Shown: positions 1 through 5,036, counted from the stretch's first letter. The stretch: DNA of 6,612 nucleotides from Oscillospiraceae bacterium (GCA_902786615.1 CADADE010000050.1:1-6612), one strand, 5' to 3'. Notes: generated from the letters alone by a model not told the origin. Made by a program: numbers and translations.

Positions 1-161
1 GCGTGACGGCCGTCAACACCGAGCTTGAGGTGCAGCTCGACGGTCTCGTCGAACTTGGCCTTGCTGGCCTGGCACACCAGGTTCAGCGCGTCCATGGGGT
101 CGTACAGATTCTGTTTATCAATGAGCTTGGAGCTCTCTTTATAATTCTTTCCTCTAAACAA
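1..161 (-). CDS. rplA: 50S ribosomal protein L1, N-terminal part (runs off left edge)
   Basis: L1 binds 23S rRNA at the mobile L1 stalk near the E site and, in bacteria where this was studied, represses translation of its own rplK-rplA mRNA. The minus strand reads M-F-R-G-K-N-Y-K, then a [11 protein letters not shown] segment and [18 protein letters not shown], the classic start of bacterial L1. About 53 residues are inside the window and the rest lies to the left. The start is TTG (161-159), not ATG: the L1 reading begins exactly there and a full AGGAGG (170-175) sits 8 nt upstream. The only nearby in-frame ATG lies inside the conserved Y-D-P-M-D-A-L segment. It is the last visible gene of the rpmG-secE-nusG-rplK-rplA cluster, 81 nt after rplK. 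The family identity is secure. Confidence 0.95.
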   Translation of the reverse strand, partial: MFRGKNYKESSKLIDKQNLYDPMDALNLVCQASKAKFDETVELHLKLGVDGRH

Positions 162-169
162 TTTAATTT

Positions 170-175
170 CCTCCT
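170..175 (-). promoter_or_regulatory. Shine-Dalgarno of rplA (fixes the TTG start)
   Basis: A perfect AGGAGG on the minus strand, 8 nt before the TTG codon at 161-159. It decides the non-ATG start of rplA. Confidence 0.85.
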
Positions 176-180
176 AAAAT

Positions 181-234
181 GTGGTTGAGTCGGATTTTCA
201 TTTACGGCTTCCGGAGAAGCGGTAATCCTCCCAC
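181..234 (-). promoter_or_regulatory. rplK-rplA spacer: possible folded mRNA element
   Basis: Read as mRNA, this spacer holds GCTTC-TCCG-GAAGC (220-207), a perfect 5-bp stem closed by a UCCG loop. That loop belongs to the very stable UNCG tetraloop class, and a C-C mismatch followed by two more pairs extends the stem. It is flanked by GTGG (234-231) and CCAC (184-181), which can pair to enclose it, and the rplA Shine-Dalgarno follows 5 nt later. L1 is known to regulate this operon translationally in other bacteria, so a role in rplA translation is plausible. No pairing has been tested here, and the resemblance to an L1 site is inference. Confidence 0.4.
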
Positions 235-242
235 GTTTGAGA

Positions 243-663
243 TCAGTCGCCGACGATGACGCCCATGGAGCGGCAGGTACCGGCGATCATGCTGATGGCG
301 GAGTCGATGTCCGTGCAGTTGAGGTCGGGCATTTTCTGCTCGGCGATCTTGCGGACGTCTTCCTTGCTGATGGTCGCGACCTTGTCTCTCTGGGGCACGC
401 CGGAGGCGGTCTCAATGCCGCAGGCCTTCTTGATCAGAAGGGCGGCAGGAGGGGTCTTGGTAGGTGAAGCTGCGGTCGGAGTACACGGTAATGACGACGG
501 GGATCATCAGGCCCATGTCGCCCTTGGTGCGCTCGTTGAAGTCCTTGGTGAACTGACCGATATTGACGCCGTACTGGCCCAGTGCGGGGCCGACGGGGGG
601 AGCCGGAGTCGCTTTGCCGGCGGGAACCTGGAATCTTACGTATCCAACTACTTTCTGTGCCAC
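243..663 (-). pseudogene. rplK: 50S ribosomal protein L11, frameshifted after codon 68
   Basis: L11 forms the GTPase-associated stalk base with 23S rRNA helices 43/44 and is needed for the RelA-type stringent response. Residues 1-68, from the GTG start at 663-661, are a normal L11 N-terminal domain: the [16 protein letters not shown] signature is at 16-30 and [14 protein letters not shown] at 55-68. The frame then gives 15 unrelated residues and stops at TGA 414-412. From 461 to 243, shifted by one base, lies the normal C-terminal domain ([16 protein letters not shown] ... S-M-G-V-I-V-G-D, 72 residues). The span of 421 nt is 5 nt short of a 141-residue L11 gene, so a net 5-nt deletion near 456-462 explains it. 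The C-terminal part has no plausible start of its own. Either the cell lacks normal L11 or the sequence or assembly is wrong here. The family is certain; only the cause of the break is open. Confidence 0.9.
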
Positions 664-671
664 GTTAAAAG

Positions 672-678
672 CACCTCT
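672..678 (-). promoter_or_regulatory. Shine-Dalgarno of rplK (fixes the GTG start)
   Basis: AGAGGTG on the minus strand, 8 nt before GTG 663-661, where the conserved M-A-Q-K-V-V-G-Y of L11 begins. No ATG competes with it. Confidence 0.75.
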
Positions 679-688
679 TTCTTTAGAA

Positions 689-820
689 TTTCGGCCCGAA
701 ATCCGCTTTCGGTCCGAGATCTCCTTGCCGAACCGCGTCTGAAATGAGACGAACCGGCCGACAGGAGGGTCCGCGCTGTCCGCGTGCCGTTCACCGGGGC
801 AAAGCCCCGCCGGAAACGGC
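689..820 (-). other. nusG-rplK spacer with inverted repeats
   Basis: The 199-nt gap between nusG and rplK (664-862) carries no gene but three pairing blocks. The block at 786-820 pairs GCCGTT with AACGGC and, inside, GGGGC with GCCCC around a 3-nt loop. The block at 736-751 pairs CGTCT with AGACG around a 6-nt loop. The block at 689-712 has three 6-nt segments (TTTCGG, CCGAAA, TTTCGG as written on the plus strand), so the middle one could pair with either neighbour. None is followed by a T-run on the minus strand, so they do not look like intrinsic terminators. A role as rplK leader or RNA processing site is inference. I saw no convincing promoter; the best -10-like TATAAG at the nusG end lacks a -35. 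Confidence 0.45.
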
Positions 821-862
821 CCCGCGTCTTGTGCGAAACCTTATAGAAAATCGCGAAAACTC

Positions 863-1387
863 TTACTTTTCGGGAACCTCGACCTGATCGAGCTCCAGAT
901 CGACCGGCGTTTCGCGGCCGAACATGGACACCACGACGCGCACCCGGTCCTTCTCGGGCTCCAGCTCGTCGACAATGCCGAAGAAGCCGGCCAGCGGCCC
1001 GTCAATGACCTTGACCTCGTCGCCCAGCTTGTAGCCGACGACGATCTCCCGGCGCTCGACGCCCAGATCGTAGATTTCCTGCTCCGTGAGGGGGACGGCC
1101 TTGCCGTCGGACCCGACGAAGCCTGTTGCGCCGCGGACGTTGTGGATCAGATGCCAGCTGTCGTCGGTGAGAATCATCTTCACCAGCACATAGCCGGGGA
1201 AGACCTTGCGCTCAACCGTTTTTTCGCCGGCGTCGGTGATCTCGGTCACCGTCTCCATGGGGATGTTGACCTCCTGGATCAGATCCGTCATCCTGCGGTT
1301 TTCCGCCGCCTTCATCACTGCGGCGGCGACTGCGTTCTCATACCCGGAATAGGTATGAACAACGTACCATTTCGCCTCTTCAGCCAT
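863..1387 (-). CDS. nusG: Transcription elongation/antitermination factor NusG
   Basis: NusG binds the RNA polymerase clamp to control pausing and processivity and links polymerase to Rho or to ribosomal S10. The 174-residue product has the NGN domain at about 5-105, with W-Y-V-V-H-T-Y-S-G-Y-E near the start, E-R-K-V-F-P-G-Y-V-L-V-K-M in the middle and V-R-G-A-T-G-F-V-G at its end. A C-terminal KOW domain follows at about 120-172 (G-D-E-V-K-V-I-D-G-P-L-A-G). Length is normal. I chose ATG 1387-1385 because M-A-E-E-A-K-W-Y matches the usual NusG start. A TTG at 1396 would add three residues and overlap the secE stop. Neither start has a good Shine-Dalgarno, and ATG lies 5 nt after the secE stop, so translation is probably coupled to secE. 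The family call is secure; the start is slightly uncertain. Confidence 0.96.
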   Translation of the reverse strand: MAEEAKWYVVHTYSGYENAVAAAVMKAAENRRMTDLIQEVNIPMETVTEITDAGEKTVERKVFPGYVLVKMILTDDSWHLIHNVRGATGFVGSDGKAVPLTEQEIYDLGVERREIVVGYKLGDEVKVIDGPLAGFFGIVDELEPEKDRVRVVVSMFGRETPVDLELDQVEVPEK

Positions 1388-1392
1388 CTCGA

Positions 1393-1662
1393 TCAAACCA
1401 AACGGAAGATGAGCCTGACTACCATCTGTGCGAATTCATCAAAGCCCCAGATCACCACGGCGGAGACAAACATCATACCGAGGGAAACGAGCGTGTTGTT
1501 GCGAAGAGCCTGAGGGGTGGGCCATACGACCTTTTTCAGCTCGCTCTTCATCTCACGGAACCATTTGCCGATCTTCTCAAAGAAGCCGGGCTCGGTAGTG
1601 TCTTTCTTGACGGCGGTAGCGGCCTTTGCGGGGGCGGCGTTCGTTTTCTTTTCCTCTGCCAT
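1393..1662 (-). CDS. secE: Preprotein translocase subunit SecE
   Basis: SecE clamps SecY in the membrane and is an essential part of the SecYEG protein-export channel. The 89-residue product is the short, single-span form typical of Gram-positive bacteria. It has a charged, Ala/Lys-rich N-terminal tail (1-25), then the amphipathic helix and SecE signature F-F-E-K-I-G-K-W-F-R-E-M-K-S-E-L-K-K-V-V-W-P-T (27-49), then one membrane helix at about 57-77. The ATG is at 1662-1660, with a purine-rich AAAGGAAAG about 10 nt upstream. It lies 21 nt after rpmG and directly before nusG, the classic neighbourhood. Confidence 0.95.
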   Translation of the reverse strand: MAEEKKTNAAPAKAATAVKKDTTEPGFFEKIGKWFREMKSELKKVVWPTPQALRNNTLVSLGMMFVSAVVIWGFDEFAQMVVRLIFRLV

Positions 1663-1683
1663 TTTTACGCTTTCCTTTCCGTC

Positions 1684-1845
1684 TTACTTGGTCTCGACAT
1701 GCTTAGTGTGCTTTCTGCAGAAGGGGCAATATTTGCTGCGCTCCAAACGGTCGGAAGTATTCTTCTTGTTCTTGACCGTGTTGTAGTTCCTCTGCTTGCA
1801 TTCATCGCATCTGAGTGTAATTTTAACTCTTGCGCCTGCAGCCAT
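1684..1845 (-). CDS. rpmG: 50S ribosomal protein L33, zinc-binding type
   Basis: L33 is a small protein of the large ribosomal subunit near the E site. The 53-residue product has two C-x-x-C pairs (C13/C16 and C40/C43) that would hold one zinc ion, the C+ form of L33. Many bacteria also carry a zinc-free copy induced under zinc limitation; none is visible here. [12 protein letters not shown] is the typical L33 core. I chose ATG 1845-1843 because AGGAGGTG (1861-1854) sits 8 nt upstream and the protein begins as L33 normally does. An in-frame ATG at 1896 would add 17 residues unlike any L33 start. It is the first gene of the operon. Confidence 0.95.
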   Translation of the reverse strand: MAAGARVKITLRCDECKQRNYNTVKNKKNTSDRLERSKYCPFCRKHTKHVETK

Positions 1846-1861
1846 TCTTTCGGCACCTCCT

Positions 1862-1981
1862 ATTTTATTTACCCGTGCCCCAAGGGGGGCGGGCATTGCC
1901 TCCCTGTATGGTGACGGAGAAATCCCCGGCGCGTTTTTCGGAAAAATGCGCACAAAAAGAAAACCTCTCGTCCGACAGGTA
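1862..1981 (-). promoter_or_regulatory. 5' leader of the rpmG operon transcript
   Basis: The stretch between the predicted start of transcription (about 1981) and the rpmG ribosome binding site has no gene but folds on paper. The segment 1929-1951 pairs GCGC with GCGC and T5 with A5, with one mismatch. A second GC-rich inverted repeat, CCCG/CGGG with CCCC/GGGG inside, lies at 1872-1893, just upstream of the Shine-Dalgarno. The second is followed by an A/T-rich but not T-run sequence, so it is a weak terminator candidate at best. Leader-based control is possible but unproven. Confidence 0.35.
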
Positions 1982-1987
1982 AGTCAT

Positions 1988-2016
1988 ACTATAGCACAGG
2001 CGTTGGGAGAGGTCAA
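1988..2016 (-). promoter_or_regulatory. Promoter of the rpmG-secE-nusG-rplK-rplA operon
   Basis: The minus strand has -35 TTGACC (2016-2011), a 17-nt spacer and -10 TATAGT (1993-1988), each one base off the sigma-70/SigA consensus. Directly upstream (about 2017-2034) are runs of T and A like an UP element, as expected for a strong ribosomal promoter. Transcription would start near 1981, leaving a leader of about 135 nt. Confidence 0.85.
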
Positions 2017-2042
2017 GAACTATTTTTAAAAAATCGCGCCTT

Positions 2043-2081
2043 TTTCCCGCCTTCGGGCTTGACAGGCCCGAAGGCAGGAAA
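2043..2081. repeat. Inverted repeat over the peptidase promoter (operator-like)
   Basis: GCCTTCGGGC (2049-2058) and GCCCGAAGGC (2066-2075) are perfect inverted copies around a 7-nt loop, TTGACAG. After one mismatch the symmetry continues for five more pairs (2043-2047 with 2077-2081). The loop holds the -35 box of the plus-strand promoter, and the right arm fills the spacer up to the -10. Neither strand has a T-run after the stem, so a terminator is unlikely. The layout fits binding of a dimeric regulator that would block polymerase; the regulator is not in the window. Confidence 0.6.
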
Positions 2082-2087
2082 TACAAT
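2059..2087 (+). promoter_or_regulatory. Promoter of the C39-like peptidase gene
   Basis: Perfect -35 TTGACA (2059-2064), a 17-nt spacer, and -10 TACAAT (2082-2087, one base off consensus). Transcription would start near 2094, about 24 nt before the ATG at 2118, with AAAGGA (2102-2107) as ribosome binding site between them. It diverges from the ribosomal promoter; the two -35 boxes are 42 bp apart. Confidence 0.8.
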
Positions 2088-2117
2088 GGACGAAAAATAC
2101 GAAAGGAAAATTTCACC

Positions 2118-2882
2118 ATGAAACGACATATCAGGCTTGCTGCGCTCCTGCTCGCGGTGCTTCTGCTCCTGCCCGGCGCGGCTGCATCCGCCGCCCCTGC
2201 GCTCCATGAGATCGGCTATCCGGACAACTACCCCACCACAGCGGACGGGGATGGCGCGGATGCCTTTGCGGGCAGCCTCAACCACCCGGAGTCGCAGTAT
2301 TTTGTCATCGTTGACTTTTACAATATGGTGAGCGGCGGCACACTGCACATTCTGGAAAAATTTGAAACCTACCAGCAAACCACGGAATACAGCTGCGGCC
2401 CTGCCTGCGCGCGCATGGTGCTGCACCGCTATGGCGTGGACGATTACGATGAGCTTGAGCTTGCCAAAATGATGGGGAGCGACCAATCCAGCGGCACCGA
2501 TACGGAAAACATGGCAAAGCTCTTCGAGGATCTGGGCTGGAACACGGAATTCAACGCATCGACCAAGCCGCAATTCAAGGACATGAAGGAGGCGGAGCGC
2601 TACCTGATCGAGAAGTTTGACGCGGGCATCCCGGTCTTGGTGGACTGGGAGGACTGGCGCGGTCACTGGCAGGTCGCCATCGGCCTCGACACCTGCGGCA
2701 CCGATGACGCCACGGACGACGTGCTGATCCTGGCCGATCCCTACGACGTCACCGACCACTACCAGGACGGCTATTACATCTTCCCCTTCGGCCGTTTCTT
2801 CGACATGTGGCGCGAGGGGCCCTGCGCCGGGAAGGCCGAGCCCTATGTCCAGGCCTATGTCGCCGCCTGGCCCAAGGCATAA
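2118..2882 (+). CDS. Secreted C39-like (papain-fold) cysteine peptidase family protein
   Basis: The 254-residue protein starts with a clear signal peptide: K2, R3, R6, a Leu/Ala-rich core at 7-19, and a likely cleavage after A-A-A-S-A near residue 26. It should therefore be exported by Sec; no lipobox Cys or sortase motif is seen. The mature part matches the Peptidase_C39_2-type fold: Y-Q-Q-T-T-E-Y-S-C-G-P-A-C-A at 85-98 gives Gln87 and Cys93, G-H-W-Q-V-A-I-G-L at 182-190 gives His183, and L-A-D-P-Y-D at 205-210 gives Asp207. All catalytic positions are thus present. The N-terminal 27-80 and the acidic, Trp/Tyr-rich tail are not recognised. C39 proteins of ABC exporters cleave double-glycine leaders, but this one has no transporter domain and none is adjacent, so its substrate is unknown. 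It stands alone between its own promoter and terminator. Confidence 0.8.
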   Translation: MKRHIRLAALLLAVLLLLPGAAASAAPALHEIGYPDNYPTTADGDGADAFAGSLNHPESQYFVIVDFYNMVSGGTLHILEKFETYQQTTEYSCGPACARMVLHRYGVDDYDELELAKMMGSDQSSGTDTENMAKLFEDLGWNTEFNASTKPQFKDMKEAERYLIEKFDAGIPVLVDWEDWRGHWQVAIGLDTCGTDDATDDVLILADPYDVTDHYQDGYYIFPFGRFFDMWREGPCAGKAEPYVQAYVAAWPKA

Positions 2883-2885
2883 AAG

Positions 2886-2931
2886 ATAAAATAATCCGGT
2901 ATCCCCGATGCGGGATACCGGATTATTTTAT
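2886..2931. terminator. Bidirectional terminator between convergent genes
   Basis: A perfect 20-bp stem (2886-2905 with 2912-2931) with a 6-nt loop. GC-rich pairs sit next to the loop and A/T pairs at the base, so either strand gives a GC hairpin running into a T-rich stretch. It lies 3 nt after the peptidase stop and contains the stop codon of the CHR gene on the other strand, so it can end both transcripts. Confidence 0.88.
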
Positions 2932-3488
2932 GTCGGAAGCCCCGTGTCGAATCCGCAGAGGACGAGACCGAGGACGGCGGCGAGAATGATGGTTTTGGGG
3001 ATGCTCCACTTGAAGCGCAGCAGCACCGCAAGGGACACAATGCCGATCAGCACCGCCGACCAGGAAAGCACGCCGAAAAGTCCCCCGGCGTAGTTGGTCA
3101 TGCTCTGCTGAATAATGACCGCGAAGATCATCCCGATGCAGACGGGGCGGATGCCGTAGAGCGCCTCGTTCATCAGGCGGCTTTTCTTGAATTTTTCCAG
3201 GAACACCGCGGCCAGCAGCGTCAGCGTGACGGAGGGAAACAGCACGCCCGCCGAGGCGGCGAGCGCTCCCGCCATGCCCGCCGTGCGGGCGCCGGCAAAG
3301 GTGGCGCAGTTGAGCCCCAGAGGCCCCGGCGTCATCTCCGCGATGGCGACAATGTCCGCCACCTCCGAGGCGGTCATCCAGCCGTGGGAGAGCATCTGGT
3401 CGTTGATAAGCGGGATCATGGACATGCCGCCGAAGCTGGTAAAGCCGATCATCAGGAAGGAGAGAAAAAGCTCAAGACACAGCATCAC
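2928..3488 (-). CDS. Chromate transporter (CHR) family protein, half-size subunit 2
   Basis: CHR proteins are membrane anion carriers; characterised members expel chromate, but most have no tested substrate. This 186-residue protein is one half of a short-chain pair, as in YwrA/YwrB of Bacillus subtilis. It has the N-terminal CHR motif F-T-S-F-G-G (16-21), W37 and the T-P-G-P motif (53-56), then about five hydrophobic segments up to 180. GTG (3488) and ATG (3485) are adjacent in-frame starts; GTG is preferred because AGGAGG (3503-3498) lies 9 nt before it. It overlaps the upstream CHR gene by 17 nt, and its ribosome binding site lies inside that gene, implying coupled translation and a heterodimer. 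Its stop codon lies inside the terminator stem. Confidence 0.92.
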   Translation of the reverse strand: MMLCLELFLSFLMIGFTSFGGMSMIPLINDQMLSHGWMTASEVADIVAIAEMTPGPLGLNCATFAGARTAGMAGALAASAGVLFPSVTLTLLAAVFLEKFKKSRLMNEALYGIRPVCIGMIFAVIIQQSMTNYAGGLFGVLSWSAVLIGIVSLAVLLRFKWSIPKTIILAAVLGLVLCGFDTGLPT

Positions 3489-4035
3489 GGTTTTTCACCT
3501 CCTGATACAGTAGACCGGCCGCCGCGCCCAGCAGCACGATAAGTACGTTGTTGAGCGGCGTGAAGAGGCAGAGACAGAACGCGGCGACGGCGACGAGATA
3601 GCAGAACCCGTCCTTCATGCCGGATTTGAAGAGCTTCAGCAGGGCGCTGAAAATGATGGGCACCACCGCCGCGCGCACCCCGATCATGGCCCGGGCAACG
3701 TAGGGGTTATCCTTGATAAGGTCGTAGATGTACACCACGCCCAGCATGATGACGATCGGCGGGAGCACGATGCCGAGCAGCGCCGCCAGCGCCCCGGGGA
3801 CGCCCGCCGCGTGATAGCCGAAGAGAATGGCGGCGTTGCCGATCATCAGCCCCGGCGTGGAGCGGCCCACGGAGGTGAAGTCCAGCAGCTCCTCGTCCGT
3901 GATCCAGCGGCGCTTTTCCACAAACTCCTTGCGAATCTGGGCCACAATGCTCCAGCCGCCGCCGAAGGTAAAGCAGCCGAACTTCAAAAACTCCCGAAAG
4001 ATGATCCAAATTCTTTCGGCGCGGGACTCCTTCAT
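3472..4035 (-). CDS. Chromate transporter (CHR) family protein, half-size subunit 1
   Basis: This 187-residue integral membrane protein is the partner of the next CHR gene. Such half-size proteins are thought to insert in opposite orientations and work as a pair. CHR landmarks are F-T-F-G-G-G (22-27), W44 in the K-R-R-W-I-T-D-E-E-L segment, and S-T-P-G-L (59-63), where the usual T-P-G-P carries Leu instead of the last Pro. Hydrophobic segments lie at about 65-104, 117-135 and 145-177. ATG 4035-4033 has GAGGTG (4046-4041) 5 nt upstream, and the start overlaps the stop of the YhcH-family gene by 4 nt (ATGA), so the two are translationally coupled. Whether it moves chromate or a natural anion cannot be told from sequence. 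Confidence 0.92.
   Translation of the reverse strand: MKESRAERIWIIFREFLKFGCFTFGGGWSIVAQIRKEFVEKRRWITDEELLDFTSVGRSTPGLMIGNAAILFGYHAAGVPGALAALLGIVLPPIVIMLGVVYIYDLIKDNPYVARAMIGVRAAVVPIIFSALLKLFKSGMKDGFCYLVAVAAFCLCLFTPLNNVLIVLLGAAAGLLYQEVKNRDAVS
3498..3503 (-). promoter_or_regulatory. Shine-Dalgarno of the second CHR gene, inside the first
   Basis: AGGAGG on the minus strand, 9 nt before GTG 3488 and 12 nt before ATG 3485, so spacing favours GTG. It lies within the last codons of the upstream CHR gene. Confidence 0.7.
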
Positions 4036-4484
4036 GGCCGCACCTCAAAGTCCGCCGTGCAGGGGACCTTTACGACCCATTTGCCGACGCTTTCGGAGAC
4101 GTCCCCGGTTTTGCCGCCCACCATGTGGGCCTCGCCCGGAAAGATGGCGCAGAAGAAGCCCGCCTCCAGCAGCGCCGCCGTGCCGCGCGGCCCGCCGTCG
4201 AGCTTGCGCCCGTCCCCGCCGTTCGGCAGAGCCTCGGCGGGCGTGAGCGCCGAGGCGGGGCAGAGATGGATGGTCTCCGCGCCCTCACGCGCCATCATGA
4301 GGTCGATGGTCCGGTAGTGCACCTCAAAGCGGCGCTTCGCGTCCTCCTTCAAGGCATAGCTTTTTTCCCGCACCTCGCAGGGCGCGGCGGCGGGATCACC
4401 CGCTAAAAAGGCCGCGGCGATCTGCTCCGCGCCGGGGATGAGCGAAGCGTACAGCGGCAGGCGGGAGATTTTGTCGAGTATCAT
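4032..4484 (-). CDS. YhcH/YjgK/YiaL (DUF386) family cupin-like protein
   Basis: The family has a cupin-type beta-barrel with a metal-binding pocket. Studied members act in sugar metabolism: the E. coli sialic-acid-locus member YhcH/NanQ helps with anomer conversion, and TabA affects biofilm. Family marks in this 150-residue protein are R-R-F-E-V-H-Y-R-T-I-D (51-61), with E54, H56 and D61 as likely ligand residues, E-T-I-H-L at 70-74, F-F-C-A-I-F-P-G-E-A-H (110-120) with H120, and W-V-V-K-V near 136-140. Length is normal. ATG 4484 has AAAGGA about 10 nt upstream, a somewhat long spacing. It lies 26 nt after the flavin-reductase-like gene and overlaps the CHR gene by 4 nt. The substrate is unknown; a sugar or sugar acid is inferred from the family. 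Confidence 0.87.
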   Translation of the reverse strand: MILDKISRLPLYASLIPGAEQIAAAFLAGDPAAAPCEVREKSYALKEDAKRRFEVHYRTIDLMMAREGAETIHLCPASALTPAEALPNGGDGRKLDGGPRGTAALLEAGFFCAIFPGEAHMVGGKTGDVSESVGKWVVKVPCTADFEVRP

Positions 4485-4510
4485 CGTGTATCAGTCCTTT
4501 ATGTATAACC

Positions 4511-4957
4511 TCAATCTTCCGGCTCGCCCAGGGCGTCCTCCAGATTGCAGTTGAAAATGCGCACCTTCTTGAAGGGATAGTTGTAGGCCCCGGCGAGCGT
4601 GCAGGAGAGGGCGACGGCGCTGCCCTTTGGGATCGCGGCGGGGAGCGCGTCCGGCTTCATAAAACCGGGCTTTTTCTCCAGATCCTCCGCCGTGAGACGC
4701 AGTCCCTGCTTGTAGCCGCGCGCCAGATTCTCCGGCGGAAAGGCCAGCACGAAGGGCTCCCCCTCCCGCAGGTCTCTGCCGAAGGGCGCGTCCCGCAGGA
4801 GCGAAAAGCTCAGCATGGGGTTGCGCTTGATGTTCAGCCAGCTGAACCACTCGACGAGGATCATGTCCGTGCCGCCGACCGGGTTGGGCACGCACAGCAC
4901 GCAGGGGCTGCGCGGCGGCGCGCTGCCGAAGGCGTCAAGAATGGAAATGTTGTTCAT
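4511..4957 (-). CDS. Flavin reductase-like, FMN-binding split-barrel protein
   Basis: The family binds FMN in a split beta-barrel and includes NAD(P)H:flavin reductases and flavoredoxins. This 148-residue protein matches the early part of the domain: P-C-V-L-C-V-P-N-P (18-26), the G-G-T-D-M-I-L-V-E-W-F-S-W block (28-40) that usually reads N-x-x-x-x-x-W-x-S, then P-M-L-S-F-S-L (47-53). A F-V-L-A-F-P-P-E-N-L strand-turn follows at 69-78, and S-A-V-A-L-S-C-T-L at 113-121 corresponds to the late core. It is at the short end for the family, and the usual S-G-x-x-x-D-K loop is not obvious, so activity is uncertain. ATG 4957 has AGGAG (4968-4964) 6 nt upstream. It heads the set that continues with the YhcH-family and CHR genes. 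Such enzymes can reduce chromate, but a link to the CHR pair is only inference. Confidence 0.8.
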   Translation of the reverse strand: MNNISILDAFGSAPPRSPCVLCVPNPVGGTDMILVEWFSWLNIKRNPMLSFSLLRDAPFGRDLREGEPFVLAFPPENLARGYKQGLRLTAEDLEKKPGFMKPDALPAAIPKGSAVALSCTLAGAYNYPFKKVRIFNCNLEDALGEPED

Positions 4958-4968
4958 GGCAAGCTCCT

Positions 4969-5011
4969 AAAAAATGTCCCGTGGAAACCCGCGAAAGCAG
5001 GTCTCCACGGG
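4969..5011 (-). terminator. Terminator-like hairpin after tctA, abutting the next gene's SD
   Basis: On the minus strand 5011-4997 pairs with 4992-4978 over 15 bp (two G-T wobbles) around a 4-nt loop, followed by ACA and six T (4974-4969). This is a classic intrinsic terminator, 26 nt after the tctA stop. The T-run is followed at once by AGGAG, the ribosome binding site of the flavin-reductase-like gene. No clear promoter lies between tctA and that gene, so the hairpin may reduce rather than stop transcription. Confidence 0.85.
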
Positions 5012-5036
5012 GCGTTTTTTGATGATAGGATGCGGA

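Noticed and set aside
456..462. A programmed +1 ribosomal frameshift in rplK
   Set aside because: The site lacks an obvious slippery run or slow stop codon, and even after shifting the product would miss two conserved residues. A simple 5-nt deletion explains the length exactly.
837..865. A possible promoter for rplK with -10 TATAAG just after nusG
   Set aside because: No -35 hexamer is found at a 16-18 nt spacing, so it is not supported as an independent promoter.
1846..1896. An upstream in-frame ATG (1896) for rpmG after a GGGAGG, adding 17 residues
   Set aside because: The GGGAGG is only 2 nt from that ATG, and the extra residues are unlike L33. The ATG at 1845 has an ideal AGGAGGTG and the usual L33 start.
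2043..2081. Reading the inverted repeat as an intrinsic terminator
   Set aside because: No T-run follows the stem on either strand (the plus strand has T before it instead), and the flanking genes are divergent, so no transcript needs to end there.
2013..2759. A 248-codon open frame on the minus strand opposite the peptidase gene
   Set aside because: It runs through the divergent promoter region and the inverted repeat, has no ribosome binding site and no family features. The plus-strand peptidase has a signal peptide, motifs, promoter and terminator.
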